Origin: Bacteroidetes bacterium UBA7674
GTDB lineage: Bacteria > Bacteroidota > Bacteroidia > Chitinophagales > Chitinophagaceae
Direction of reading: 5' to 3'
Assembly (NCBI GenBank): GCA_002483105.1
Contig: DLHG01000015.1
Location: 318,197-382,196, forward strand
DNA length: 64,000 nt
Part shown: piece by piece, positions 40,526 to 49,367 of the stretch
Layout of the letters: the number at the start of each line of letters is the position of its first letter
Position numbering within the stretch: the first letter of the stretch is position 1
Notes under the pieces: model-generated
Databases searched by the model: none
Told to the model about the DNA's origin: nothing
What the model saw: only the letters and a program-made list of their open reading frames with translations
Program-made: the position numbers and the translations under genes

Positions 40526-41944
40526 ATGGACATTTCGTGCAATAAGGAGGAGTTAAGGATATTGGAAGCCATTTCAGAAGCCACTCAGCGTTTAAATGAG
40601 GAGTGCTACCTGATAGGTGGGTTTGTGCGCGACAAGATACTGGGCAGAAACACCAAAGATGCCGATATCGTTTGCACCGGGAATGGCATCGCCTTAGCTC
40701 ACGAGGTAGCAAAAGCATTTAAACCCATCCCTAAAGTAAACTTCTTTAAGAATTTCGGTACGGCTCAGTTCAGGCTCAATGATTTTGACATTGAGTTTGT
40801 AGGCGCACGGAAAGAATCATACAAAACAGAATCCCGCAAACCCGATGTAGAACCCGGCACCCTGGAAGACGACCAGAAGCGCCGTGATTTTACCATCAAT
40901 GCGTTGGCCATCAGCCTGAACAAAAATGACTTCGGTAAATTGGTCGATCCTTTCAATGGTATTGGCGACCTGGAAGCGAAAATACTACGTACCCCGCTTG
41001 ACCCGGACATCACTTTTTCTGATGACCCACTGCGGATGATGCGCTGTATCAGGTTTGCCACACAACTACACTTCTCTATTGTGCCGGAAGCTTTCGAGGC
41101 CATCACACGCAATAAGGAACGTATCCGCATTATCTCTGTAGAGCGCATTACTGATGAGTTCAATAAAATAATGCAGACACCAAAGCCTTCCATCGGTATT
41201 GACCTTTTATACAAGAGCGGACTACTGGCAGAATTCTTCCCCCAATTGATAGATATGGTGGGTGTAGAAATGGTAGAAGGCAAAGGCCACAAAGACAATT
41301 TTTACCACACACTGCAAGTGCTGGATAATGTAGCCGATCGTAGCCAGGACTTATGGCTGCGCTGGGCAGCATTACTGCACGACATAGCCAAGCCTGCCAC
41401 CAAGAAGTTTGAACAAGGTCATGGATGGACATTCCATGGCCATGAGGTTATAGGTGAGCGCATGGTGCCTAAGATATTCAAGCAATTACGCCTGCCGCTT
41501 AACGAGAAGATGAAGTATGTCGCCAAATTGGTATTACTACATCTACGCCCCATCAGCCTGACCAAAGAAGACATTACCGACTCTGCCATGCGCAGATTGC
41601 TTTTTGATGCGGGAGAAGAATTGGAGGACTTGATGATACTTTGCGAAAGCGATATCACCTCCAAGAACAAACAGAAAGTAAAACGCTACCTCGAAAATTT
41701 CGAGATGGTGAAAGAACGCCTCAAAGCAGTAGAGGAAAAAGATAAAATAAGGAACTGGCAACCACCCATTGATGGGGCTGATATAATGAAGATATTCAAC
41801 TTACCTCCGTCTAAGAATGTAGGTATCATCAAGACCGCAGTGCGCGAGGCCATACTCGATGGCATCATCCCGAATAACTATGAAGCAGCCTATGAATTCA
41901 TGCTCCAAAAAGCAAACGAATTAGGTTTACAACCCATTAGCTAA
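40526..41944 (+). CDS. cca: CCA tRNA nucleotidyltransferase with HD domain
   Basis: A 472-residue class II nucleotidyltransferase that builds or repairs the 3' CCA end of tRNAs. The catalytic region is ECYLIGGFVRDKILGRNTKDADIV with the DxD pair, followed by RRDFTINALAI and the B-domain RMMRCIRFATQL. A HD phosphohydrolase-like domain follows (RWAALLHDIAKPATKKF, HGHEVIGERM). The class A/CC specificity is not resolved. It follows the Sua5 gene by 13 bp. Confidence 0.94.
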   Translation: MDISCNKEELRILEAISEATQRLNEECYLIGGFVRDKILGRNTKDADIVCTGNGIALAHEVAKAFKPIPKVNFFKNFGTAQFRLNDFDIEFVGARKESYKTESRKPDVEPGTLEDDQKRRDFTINALAISLNKNDFGKLVDPFNGIGDLEAKILRTPLDPDITFSDDPLRMMRCIRFATQLHFSIVPEAFEAITRNKERIRIISVERITDEFNKIMQTPKPSIGIDLLYKSGLLAEFFPQLIDMVGVEMVEGKGHKDNFYHTLQVLDNVADRSQDLWLRWAALLHDIAKPATKKFEQGHGWTFHGHEVIGERMVPKIFKQLRLPLNEKMKYVAKLVLLHLRPISLTKEDITDSAMRRLLFDAGEELEDLMILCESDITSKNKQKVKRYLENFEMVKERLKAVEEKDKIRNWQPPIDGADIMKIFNLPPSKNVGIIKTAVREAILDGIIPNNYEAAYEFMLQKANELGLQPIS

Positions 41945-42017
41945 ATCTTTACCACAGATTAACAACGATTCGCTGGAACCCATCCTATCTTAGCATTCCA
42001 AACACAAACCTGAAAAC

Positions 42018-42527
42018 ATGACAAAAATATCCATTCAAAAAGGGGATATAACACTAGTGGAAGCTGATGCAATTGTAAACGCCGCAAATACTTCACTTTT
42101 AGGAGGTAGCGGAGTTAACGGAGCCATTCATAAAGCAGCCGGCCCTGAGCTTCTGGAAGCCTGCAAAAAGCTGAACGGTTGCCCTACCGGCGAAGCAAAG
42201 ATCACCGACGGTTATAATCTGTGTGTCAAACACGTGATACACACACCCGGCCCTGTATGGAGTGGTGGAAAAAGTAATGAAGTAACACTATTGCACAATT
42301 GTTACCATAATAGCCTGCTGCTGGCTATGGAACATAATATATATACTGTTGCCTTCCCCAATATAAGTACAGGCATCTATGGCTTTCCTAAGGATAAGGC
42401 GGCGATGATCGCTTTGTTCTCGGTCAACCAGTTCTGCAGGGAATTCCCGGGTGCACTTACCGAGGTCATCTTCGTTTGCTTTGATGATGAGAACTACAAT
42501 ATCTACAAGTCTATTATCAATAAATAA
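42018..42527 (+). CDS. Macrodomain ADP-ribose-binding protein
   Basis: A 169-residue macrodomain protein similar to YmdB-type O-acetyl-ADP-ribose deacetylases. The features are KGDITLVEADAIVNAANTSLLGGSGVNGAIHKAAGP at the start and VIHTPGPVW. The second ligand loop is FPNISTGIYGFPKDKAA. These proteins bind or hydrolyse ADP-ribose derivatives; the substrate in this host is not known. It is a single gene ending in a strong palindromic terminator. Confidence 0.93.
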   Translation: MTKISIQKGDITLVEADAIVNAANTSLLGGSGVNGAIHKAAGPELLEACKKLNGCPTGEAKITDGYNLCVKHVIHTPGPVWSGGKSNEVTLLHNCYHNSLLLAMEHNIYTVAFPNISTGIYGFPKDKAAMIALFSVNQFCREFPGALTEVIFVCFDDENYNIYKSIINK

Positions 42528-42547
42528 TTCCAGAATGCTCCAAAAGC

Positions 42548-42575
42548 AAGAGGCCGCTCATATGAGCGGCCTCTT
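42548..42575. terminator. Terminator between macrodomain gene and beta-helix lipoprotein
   Basis: Perfect palindrome AAGAGGCCGCTCA-TATG-centred, continuous over 28 bp and followed by a T-run on the plus strand. Flanked by convergent genes, it may also end the lipoprotein gene on the minus strand. Confidence 0.85.
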
Positions 42576-42611
42576 TTTATTGTTTACTTATTGTCTACTA
42601 AAATTTGTCTA

Positions 42612-43979
42612 CTAGTAGTCAGCATTGTTAGGATCGAAGTTTGTCCAGCCGCTCAACCAGTTGTCAGAACCGAATGCACCAACGAATTGACCCGGAGTAA
42701 ACCAACCATCAAGACCATTGTAAGATGCACCCAGGTTAGCAGGAGAACCTGACTTAGGCATGAAGTTAGGAGCGGTAAGAGACCATGGGTCTGTCAGCAT
42801 AGCCTGGTTGGCACTATCCAGCTTAGTGTTGCCGTTCGCCATGCTTGTCAGGAACGTTTGCAACGCAGCATCATCAGCGAATGTACTTGTAGTACCTGAG
42901 TTAGCAAAGAAAGGCTTAGTGATTGCGTGTACCAGGTTGTTCTTGAATTCACTTGTACCGTTGTTCAGTGCAGTAGCTGTTTCAGCAGACTCAATAGAGA
43001 AACCACCTTTTTGGAAACCGATCAGTACAGAGTTACGCAGTGTTAAGTGCGTAGAACGGCGCCAGCGGTTAGCAAAGTTGTGATTTGATTGTGTATTGGC
43101 ACGCGAGTTAGGGCCTACGAATGTGAAGTTAGACAGCTTAGGGTGCGTGAATGGCGTACTCATAGTACCGGTACCATCGTTATCACACTCTATACCATTA
43201 GATGCATCACCTACGTCAGCATACTGAGGGTGCTTAACAGAAAGGCCATATTGTATCTTACCGGAATAGCCAAAATCAAAATCGAAATCATCATCAGATG
43301 TTGCGAAAGAGATCAGGTGTTTTGCATTTACCGTACCGCCAAAGAATTCATAACCATCATCGTTACCATAAGATACCATGATGTGGTCAATTGTAGTTCC
43401 TGCGCCTACAGCACCACAAGTAAGACCATTGATCTCAGAACCCGGAGATGCAGCAATACCACCAAACTCGATACGTACATATTTCAACACGCCTGAGTTA
43501 TCGTTTGCATCGTTGCCACCATATTGTCTGTCAACACCACCTTCGATAGTTGGCTCTGAAGTACGGTTGGTTGGCGCTTTACCCAGGATGATGATACCAC
43601 CCCAGTCACCCGCACGGCGTTGGCCTTTAGGTTGTCCTGAAGTGAAAACAATAGGAGCGCTTGCAGTACCTTCAGCCATTATTTTTCCGCCACGTTCTAC
43701 TATCAGTGCACCTTTTTGTATCAGGTCACTTTTAATGATAGTTCCGGCAGGTATAGTAAGCGTGGCACCTGATTTTACATATACATAGCCTTTCAGTGTC
43801 CAAACCCCGTCGTTTGTAAGGGCCTTATCTGATGATATCTCACCTTCCAGCACTCTTGATTCTGTTGTAGGAGGCGGGGTAACAATCGGATCATCCTCTG
43901 GTTTGCATGATGTAAATGTGGTGGTATTAGCAGCAAGGGCAACCACCATCATAAAAGGTAAAAGTCTTTGTAACTTCAT
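42612..43979 (-). CDS. Beta-helix-like surface lipoprotein
   Basis: A 455-residue exported lipoprotein. The signal peptide ends in a lipobox-like TFTSCKPED (Cys about residue 25) followed by a Pro/Thr linker. The rest is rich in Gly, Asn, Asp and short strand repeats, such as TLTIPAGTIIKSDLIQKGALIVERGGKIMAEGTASAPIVFTSG and GGVDRQYGGNDANDNSGVLKYVRIEFGG. This suggests a right-handed beta-helix or similar passenger. I know this family only as an unnamed partner of TonB receptors in Bacteroidota. It lies next to the TonB receptor at 44140 in the same direction but has its own promoter with the same repeat pattern. Confidence 0.82.
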   Translation of the reverse strand: MKLQRLLPFMMVVALAANTTTFTSCKPEDDPIVTPPPTTESRVLEGEISSDKALTNDGVWTLKGYVYVKSGATLTIPAGTIIKSDLIQKGALIVERGGKIMAEGTASAPIVFTSGQPKGQRRAGDWGGIIILGKAPTNRTSEPTIEGGVDRQYGGNDANDNSGVLKYVRIEFGGIAASPGSEINGLTCGAVGAGTTIDHIMVSYGNDDGYEFFGGTVNAKHLISFATSDDDFDFDFGYSGKIQYGLSVKHPQYADVGDASNGIECDNDGTGTMSTPFTHPKLSNFTFVGPNSRANTQSNHNFANRWRRSTHLTLRNSVLIGFQKGGFSIESAETATALNNGTSEFKNNLVHAITKPFFANSGTTSTFADDAALQTFLTSMANGNTKLDSANQAMLTDPWSLTAPNFMPKSGSPANLGASYNGLDGWFTPGQFVGAFGSDNWLSGWTNFDPNNADY

Positions 43980-43999
43980 ATCGTTTTTTATTTATGATG

Positions 44000-44055
44000 C
44001 AAATGTACCCCCACCCTATTATGGCTATATTACGGTAACATTAAGCCTGTGTTAA
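44000..44055 (-). promoter_or_regulatory. 11-bp direct-repeat array and -7 box of the beta-helix lipoprotein gene
   Basis: Read on the minus strand there are four consecutive 11-mers: TTAACACAGGC, TTAATGTTACC, GTAATATAGCC, ATAATAGGGTG (44055 down to 44012). A 4-bp gap follows, then the -7 box TACATTTG (44007-44000). The array covers the -33 region, as an OmpR/PhoB-type activator site would. The predicted start of transcription lies about 14 nt before the ATG. Confidence 0.6.
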
Positions 44056-44093
44056 CAAAGGCTGGTCACCAACATATTTTCGTAAACAAAAAA

Positions 44094-44119
44094 AGGCCAT
44101 CCGTAAAACGGATAGCCTT
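44094..44119 (-). terminator. Terminator of the TonB receptor gene
   Basis: Stem AAGGC-ATCCGT/ACGGAT-GCCTT with one mismatch and loop AAA. On the minus strand it is followed by a T-run of seven. It is 20 bp beyond the receptor stop codon. Confidence 0.8.
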
Positions 44120-44139
44120 CATTCAATTTTATCGCTGTA

Positions 44140-46959
44140 TTATTTACCTAACCTGTAGTTGAAACCTACATTAAATATTGTTCCCCACTTATAGCTTTGG
44201 AAAACCCTGTCGTTGGTTTCATTGTATCCGAACTTGCCATCAAAATCCTGGTAGAAAATTGTTGATTGGTTCAGCAGGTCAGATACAGTAAGCTTTACTT
44301 CACCCTTGTTCTTCAGCACTTTCTTGCTTATCTGCAGGTCTATCACGTCCCTTCCTTTCTCCCATGTGCCCCTTACCTGTCCGCTACCTACAATAAATAT
44401 CCTGTCACCTATCCTGTTATATAATGCACTTGCACTGATACCTGTTTTAGGTTCTGTATAGAGTATAGAAAAATTCAGCAAGTACGGCGACTGCCCTTGT
44501 AGTGGCCTGTCTGTTAATACTCCTCCCGTTCCTCCAGTGTTGTTGTTTAGGTTACTTACATCGACCTTAGATTTCACATAAGTGATATTGGCACCTACTA
44601 TCAGATTCTCAAGCCATGTAGCATCGTTGATAAACGATAGGTTTTTACGCACATCCAGTTCCGCACCTACAGCCTGTGCTGATGCTGCATTGCCATAACC
44701 AAACCTGAATTGGTCACCATTGGTCTGGGCATCCATTACACTTTCAATAGGGTTCTTAAAATATTTGTAGAACCCGCCTACTGTTATTACCTCGCCCGGA
44801 GAAGGATAGTACTCATAACGCAAATCGACGTTGGTAATGTTAGCACGTCCCAATTGCGGGTTACCACTAACAGTCCAGTTATTCTCAAAGTCGTAGAACT
44901 CAAATGGTGCTATTTCCCTGAACTCAGGCCTATTCACCGTTTGCGAACCGCTCATGCGTATCTTCATTTTCTCGGTCAGGTCGTAAGAAAGGTTTATCGA
45001 TGGCAGCACATCTATTACATTGCTGGTTGTATCTATCGACTGTTGCGATAAGTTCACTGCATTCAATGTTTGCGAATAAGATTCTACCCTCGCACCCCAG
45101 GAAGCCCTGAATTTTTCGCCTATGTGATTATCAAGCATCACGAATGCGGCATTTAAAAATGAATTCGCATCGTATTTATCAGTGCTGTTTGTGAATTCAA
45201 ACAGTTCATATCCCTCTTCGCTATAGTTAGAAGGCTGGAAGACCACATCATAGGGTTGTAAAGCAATTTGACTATTGAAGTTGCTACCATATGGCTGGTG
45301 CTGAAACAAACGAGCCCCAAAAATCCTGTCTTTATATAATCCAAGATAACCGACTTTCAATGATTGCTTCTGTCCAAACATATCGAATGGCACACTGAAA
45401 TGGAAATTACCTCCATAGCTTCTATCCTTCAGATTGCTGAAAAAGCGGCGGGAATTCCTATCCACAAGGCTCAGGCTTTCTGATTCATTTGGAGTAAAGC
45501 TACCATCTTCGTTCTGCTCAGCGCTACGGCCGTAGAACACTGTCCTCAGGTCATTCTGCGCGCCATCAAGCATAGAATAGTTCAGGTTCCAGTATAGTTT
45601 CATTCCCTGCTTACCAAAAGCATGGTCACCTTCCAGCTGCGTACTGTATAGCTTGCGGTCATATGGCACTGCTGAGTATAAAAGTATTTGTTGGTTAGAG
45701 TTGGCGGAAAAACCATTACGCACATAGTTTGTTTGGTCGTGTATCGCGTTAAAGAGGTTCCGGAAAGTGATTTTTGATTTGCCTTTCATATAAGATATGT
45801 TGGCAAGAGCCGCCATAGAAGAAGAATACTTGTAAGTGCTATCGGTAGCCACACTATTGGCCACACCGTTATCCTGCCATGTATTTCTTTCGTATTCAGG
45901 TGTAGTTTTAAAGCTGTTCCTGTAAGAAATCCCTACGATAGTCCCAAGTTTACCACCATCTTTAAAGCGTTGTACATTTCCTGCGGATAATTGCAACGAT
46001 GCATTAGGCAATGCGTTGGTTTTAACGGTACCAAAGTTGTTCGGCAATTGCCTTGCAACCTCCTGGCGTTGTTGTAGGGTAAGTGTTTTATATTCCACCT
46101 GATCTGCACCAAATGCTTCTGGCAACACATTGTTTTTATTGGCGAAGCCCAGATTCTCTGAGGCGGTGCGCTTATTGCTTTCAAATGGCTTGAACGTTGA
46201 TTGGGTATTATATCCCAACGTTATACCTGCATTGAAGAAGTTCTCATCAGGGACGTCTTTTGTCATTACCTGTACTATACCACCGGCAAAGTCACCGGGC
46301 ATATCAGGCGATGCTGTTTTGTTGATGATTATATTGTCAATAAGGTTAGAAGGTATCACATCGAAAGAAAACGCTTTCCTGTCAGGCTCTGTGCTGGGCA
46401 TCTGTGCGTTGTTCAGCATAGCGGTATTATACCTGTCATTCAGGCCGCGGATAATAACGAATTTATCATTTTGTATGCTCGCGCCACTCACACGCTTCAG
46501 TACCTCACCGGTGTTACGGTCAGGAGAGCGTTGTATCACATCGGCAGATATACCACTTGATACAGAAACGTTGTTACGCTGCATCACGTACAACGCATTC
46601 ACATTTTCCTTCTTCAGGGTGGTAGATATCACTACTTCATTAAGGGTAGTGGTGCTCGCTTCCGCAATAGTGATGTTCACAGAGGTAACACCTTTACCTT
46701 CTACTTTCACATCTGCTACTTCCTTCGATTGGTAGCCTACATATTTCACCTCAACGGTATAAGTACCTGCCGTTACATTCAGGGTAAAATTACCATCCAC
46801 GTCGGTGCTGGTACCATTGGCAGTACCTTTTATTATCACGTTCGCGCCTATTATAGACTCGCCCGTTTTGTCATCCGTCACCTTTCCTGCTATCTTGCCC
46901 TGGCCTATTGCCTGGAGGCTGATGAATAGCAATGTGAAAAGCATAGAAATAATTCGCAT
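44140..46959 (-). CDS. TonB-dependent receptor with carboxypeptidase-regulatory-like domain
   Basis: A 939-residue outer-membrane transporter energised by TonB. After a signal peptide (MRIISMLFTLLFISLQAIGQ) comes a carboxypeptidase-regulatory-like domain (GKIAGKVTDDKTGESIIGANVIIKGT, residues about 21-105), then a plug (SPDRNTGEVLKRVSGASIQNDKFVIIRGLNDRYN) and the 22-strand barrel ending FNVGFNYRLGK. It is not followed by a SusD gene, so it is not a SusCD pair. The open frame starts further up with TTG 46983, but that codon lies inside the -7 box, so ATG 46959 is chosen. It shares its promoter pattern with the beta-helix lipoprotein. Confidence 0.92.
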   Translation of the reverse strand: MRIISMLFTLLFISLQAIGQGKIAGKVTDDKTGESIIGANVIIKGTANGTSTDVDGNFTLNVTAGTYTVEVKYVGYQSKEVADVKVEGKGVTSVNITIAEASTTTLNEVVISTTLKKENVNALYVMQRNNVSVSSGISADVIQRSPDRNTGEVLKRVSGASIQNDKFVIIRGLNDRYNTAMLNNAQMPSTEPDRKAFSFDVIPSNLIDNIIINKTASPDMPGDFAGGIVQVMTKDVPDENFFNAGITLGYNTQSTFKPFESNKRTASENLGFANKNNVLPEAFGADQVEYKTLTLQQRQEVARQLPNNFGTVKTNALPNASLQLSAGNVQRFKDGGKLGTIVGISYRNSFKTTPEYERNTWQDNGVANSVATDSTYKYSSSMAALANISYMKGKSKITFRNLFNAIHDQTNYVRNGFSANSNQQILLYSAVPYDRKLYSTQLEGDHAFGKQGMKLYWNLNYSMLDGAQNDLRTVFYGRSAEQNEDGSFTPNESESLSLVDRNSRRFFSNLKDRSYGGNFHFSVPFDMFGQKQSLKVGYLGLYKDRIFGARLFQHQPYGSNFNSQIALQPYDVVFQPSNYSEEGYELFEFTNSTDKYDANSFLNAAFVMLDNHIGEKFRASWGARVESYSQTLNAVNLSQQSIDTTSNVIDVLPSINLSYDLTEKMKIRMSGSQTVNRPEFREIAPFEFYDFENNWTVSGNPQLGRANITNVDLRYEYYPSPGEVITVGGFYKYFKNPIESVMDAQTNGDQFRFGYGNAASAQAVGAELDVRKNLSFINDATWLENLIVGANITYVKSKVDVSNLNNNTGGTGGVLTDRPLQGQSPYLLNFSILYTEPKTGISASALYNRIGDRIFIVGSGQVRGTWEKGRDVIDLQISKKVLKNKGEVKLTVSDLLNQSTIFYQDFDGKFGYNETNDRVFQSYKWGTIFNVGFNYRLGK

Positions 46960-46980
46960 ACAGAGTATTTTTTGATAATG

Positions 46981-47046
46981 CAAAAGTCCCCCGCCAATGT
47001 TATCAATACTTTACGCCAATGTTACGCCTGAGTGAAGTCAATGTTA
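46981..47046 (-). promoter_or_regulatory. 11-bp direct-repeat array and -7-like box of the TonB receptor gene
   Basis: TAACATTG (minus strand) occurs three times at exactly 22-bp spacing: + coordinates 46995-47002, 47017-47024 and 47039-47046. Half-period copies are weaker: TAAAGTATTGA fits between the first and second, and TCACTCAG between the second and third. Three bp beyond the last 11-mer is GACTTTTG (46988-46981), one mismatch from TAnnTTTG. Confidence 0.65.
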
Positions 47047-47155
47047 TGAGAACATTAAGTGTTACCTGTGCGTAAATATTTTGTTGTTTTTCAATTATTA
47101 AATCATTAAGCCCGGCGGACGAGAAAGTACCGTTTTGTAGCCCTATTTTTGCCCT

Positions 47156-48328
47156 ATGAACACGCGCGAACTCTTCCTGAGGCATATAGGGCAAACCTCC
47201 CCCGCACCTATAGGATTGAATATAACCAGTGCTAAAGGCAACTTCCTGACAGATGATGCCGGCAATAGTTATATAGACCTTATAGGAGGCATCAGCGTAT
47301 GCAATGTAGGCCACAGCCACCCGGAGGTAGTAAAAGCGGTTCAGGAACAGGCCGAAAAATATTTGCACATAATGGTATATGGCGAGCTCGTGCAAAGCCC
47401 CCAGGTGGACTATGCCCATGCGCTTACCCAACACCTGCCCGATACCTTAGACTGTGTCTACTTCACCAATTCCGGCGCGGAGGCCGTAGAGGGAGCCATT
47501 AAGCTGTCCCGCCGGGTAACAGGCCGAACGGACATCATTGCCTGCAACAACTCTTATCATGGCAGTACCACAGGCGCCCTCAGCCTGATAGGTGATGAAT
47601 ACTGGCGCAACGCTTTCCGCCCCCTGATGCCGGGGGTATGGCACCACGATTATAATTCGCAGGAGCTGATAGATGCCATTAATAAAGACACCGCCTGCGT
47701 GGTCATCGAAACAATACAAGCTGAGGCAGGGATATTACTTCCATCACAGGAATGGCTTTCAGCTCTCAGGAATAAATGTACAGAGACGGGAACCCTGCTC
47801 ATCTTCGACGAGATACAGTGTGGGTTTGGCCGCACAGGCAAGCTTTGGGGTTTTGAGCATTATAATATTACTCCTGATGTGCTGTTGCTCGGCAAAGCGT
47901 TGGGTGGAGGCCTGCCGCTTGGCGCGTTCATATCCTCTCATAACATGATGCAGACCCTCACCCACGATCCCGTGCTGGGACATATCACCACGTTTGGGGG
48001 ACACCCGTTATCCTGCGCGGCGGGTATGGCAGCATTCAATGTATTATTAAAGGAAAAACTCGCTGAAGGTGTCGCTGAAAAGGAAAAACAATTCCACGCG
48101 CTACTGAAGCACCCGGCTGTAAAAGCAGTACGCAGCAAGGGGCTGCTGATCGCTGTTCAACTGGAGAGTACGGAAAAGGTGATCAGCACATTACAAACCG
48201 CTCTGCAAAAACACCTCTTTTCCGACTGGTTCCTCTTTGCGCCTGACTGCATCCGAATAGCACCACCACTCACCATTACCGTAGAAGAAATACAAAAGGC
48301 CTGTACTATACTTTTAGAAAGCCTGTAG
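47156..48328 (+). CDS. Class III pyridoxal-phosphate aminotransferase
   Basis: A 390-residue enzyme of the acetylornithine/4-aminobutyrate aminotransferase class. The features are YIDLIGGISVCNVGHSHPEVVKAV, the cofactor phosphate-binding FTNSGAEAVEGAIKLSRR, the Asp-containing LIFDEIQCGFGRTGKLWGFE, and the Schiff-base lysine in LLLGKALGGGLPLGAFIS, with TTFGGHPLSCAAGMAA. The N-terminal RELFLRHIGQTSPAP is typical of a subgroup named only as aspartate aminotransferase family in Bacteroidota. No arginine-biosynthesis genes lie nearby, so argD is not claimed. Confidence 0.92.
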   Translation: MNTRELFLRHIGQTSPAPIGLNITSAKGNFLTDDAGNSYIDLIGGISVCNVGHSHPEVVKAVQEQAEKYLHIMVYGELVQSPQVDYAHALTQHLPDTLDCVYFTNSGAEAVEGAIKLSRRVTGRTDIIACNNSYHGSTTGALSLIGDEYWRNAFRPLMPGVWHHDYNSQELIDAINKDTACVVIETIQAEAGILLPSQEWLSALRNKCTETGTLLIFDEIQCGFGRTGKLWGFEHYNITPDVLLLGKALGGGLPLGAFISSHNMMQTLTHDPVLGHITTFGGHPLSCAAGMAAFNVLLKEKLAEGVAEKEKQFHALLKHPAVKAVRSKGLLIAVQLESTEKVISTLQTALQKHLFSDWFLFAPDCIRIAPPLTITVEEIQKACTILLESL

Positions 48329-48339
48329 GTATAAAATAC

Positions 48340-48369
48340 AAGAGGCGTGGTATTGATACCACGCCTCTT
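48340..48369. terminator. Terminator between convergent aminotransferase and lipoprotein genes
   Basis: Perfect 13-bp stem AAGAGGCGTGGTA/TACCACGCCTCTT with loop TTGA, 11 bp after the aminotransferase stop and followed by TTTATTAA on the plus strand. It may also serve the minus-strand gene ending at 48407. Confidence 0.85.
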
Positions 48370-48406
48370 TATTAATCAGTTATTTATAAGAAAACTATCG
48401 TTACTA

Positions 48407-49213
48407 TTATTCGCTCAGTTTTATATCAAACATGTTACCATTCAGGTCAAGTGTTGCATCATCATCGCAATCGCCTTCACCATAGTTGATTACCCTTGCA
48501 TACCCATTCAGCGGAATGAGCTGCAATTCACCTGCCATTATATACTTGCAGCTTGTAGATACCAATAGCTCCGTAAGTATATTAAAATCAGCATGAGCGC
48601 CATTGCCACGCTTAATAGAGCCGCTACCTGTCAATTCGTACGTATCGTCCTGCACGTTACCCAAAGTATTGAACCCATTCAGCCATACACGATTCCGCTC
48701 GCTGTTATAAGAAATGTAACCGAGGTTGCTACCCAGGTGCAGGGTATCACCTACTATTATACTGTGGTACAGTCTGCCGGCATTATTATAACCCCTGTTC
48801 TCAATTTGCTTGTAACCTGTAAGCCTCATACCCTGGTAATAATAATCATCGAACCTGATAGTGCGCACACTACCGCTATCCCAGTAAGGCAGGGTATAGT
48901 CAACTATTATCTTACCACTCCTTATTACATCATTATTGTCTTTACACTCAGCGCCAAAGTTGATGACCAACCTGTTCAGATTCGTATCATGCGTAATATA
49001 TGGTGTACAGCCGTTGAATGTAGCCGCGTTATCATACATCGCTATATCAGCTATAGCCTCTACATCATCATTCACGAATTCCATCAGGGCATGGTCAGTA
49101 CCGAAGCCCTTATCATCCTCAGTAAGCTCATAAGGGGTTACTTTTGTTCCATCCCTTTGACAAGATGTGAACACGAATGCGGCACTTAATATCAGCAGGG
49201 CTATTTTTCTCAT
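48407..49213 (-). CDS. Hypothetical lipoprotein
   Basis: A 268-residue protein with a lipoprotein signal (MRKIALLILSAAFVFTSCQ, Cys about residue 18). The body is acidic and beta-rich with several CxnC positions (for example FNGCTPYITH, GAECKDN, STSCKYI, GEGDCDDD). It starts FGTDHALMEFVNDDVEAIADIAMYD. I do not recognise the family; it looks like an unnamed Bacteroidota surface lipoprotein. The frame extends upstream to 49240, but ATG 49213 begins the signal peptide. It is monocistronic, convergent with the aminotransferase gene. Confidence 0.82.
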   Translation of the reverse strand: MRKIALLILSAAFVFTSCQRDGTKVTPYELTEDDKGFGTDHALMEFVNDDVEAIADIAMYDNAATFNGCTPYITHDTNLNRLVINFGAECKDNNDVIRSGKIIVDYTLPYWDSGSVRTIRFDDYYYQGMRLTGYKQIENRGYNNAGRLYHSIIVGDTLHLGSNLGYISYNSERNRVWLNGFNTLGNVQDDTYELTGSGSIKRGNGAHADFNILTELLVSTSCKYIMAGELQLIPLNGYARVINYGEGDCDDDATLDLNGNMFDIKLSE

Positions 49214-49367
49214 GTTTAGAGATGAATCCATGGTATTCATTCATTATTTGTGTTAAACAATAAGCAATAAAGATAGTAAAACATCTTTTCAAACCATATT
49301 CTCAGGGAAACTAATGTTTAAACCTATTTTATCCTACTTTTATGCCCACATTTATCTTATATAGATC

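Noticed and set aside
44140..46959. SusC/SusD glycan uptake pair
   Set aside because: No SusD-type gene is adjacent; the neighbouring lipoprotein is beta-helix-like and lacks SusD features.
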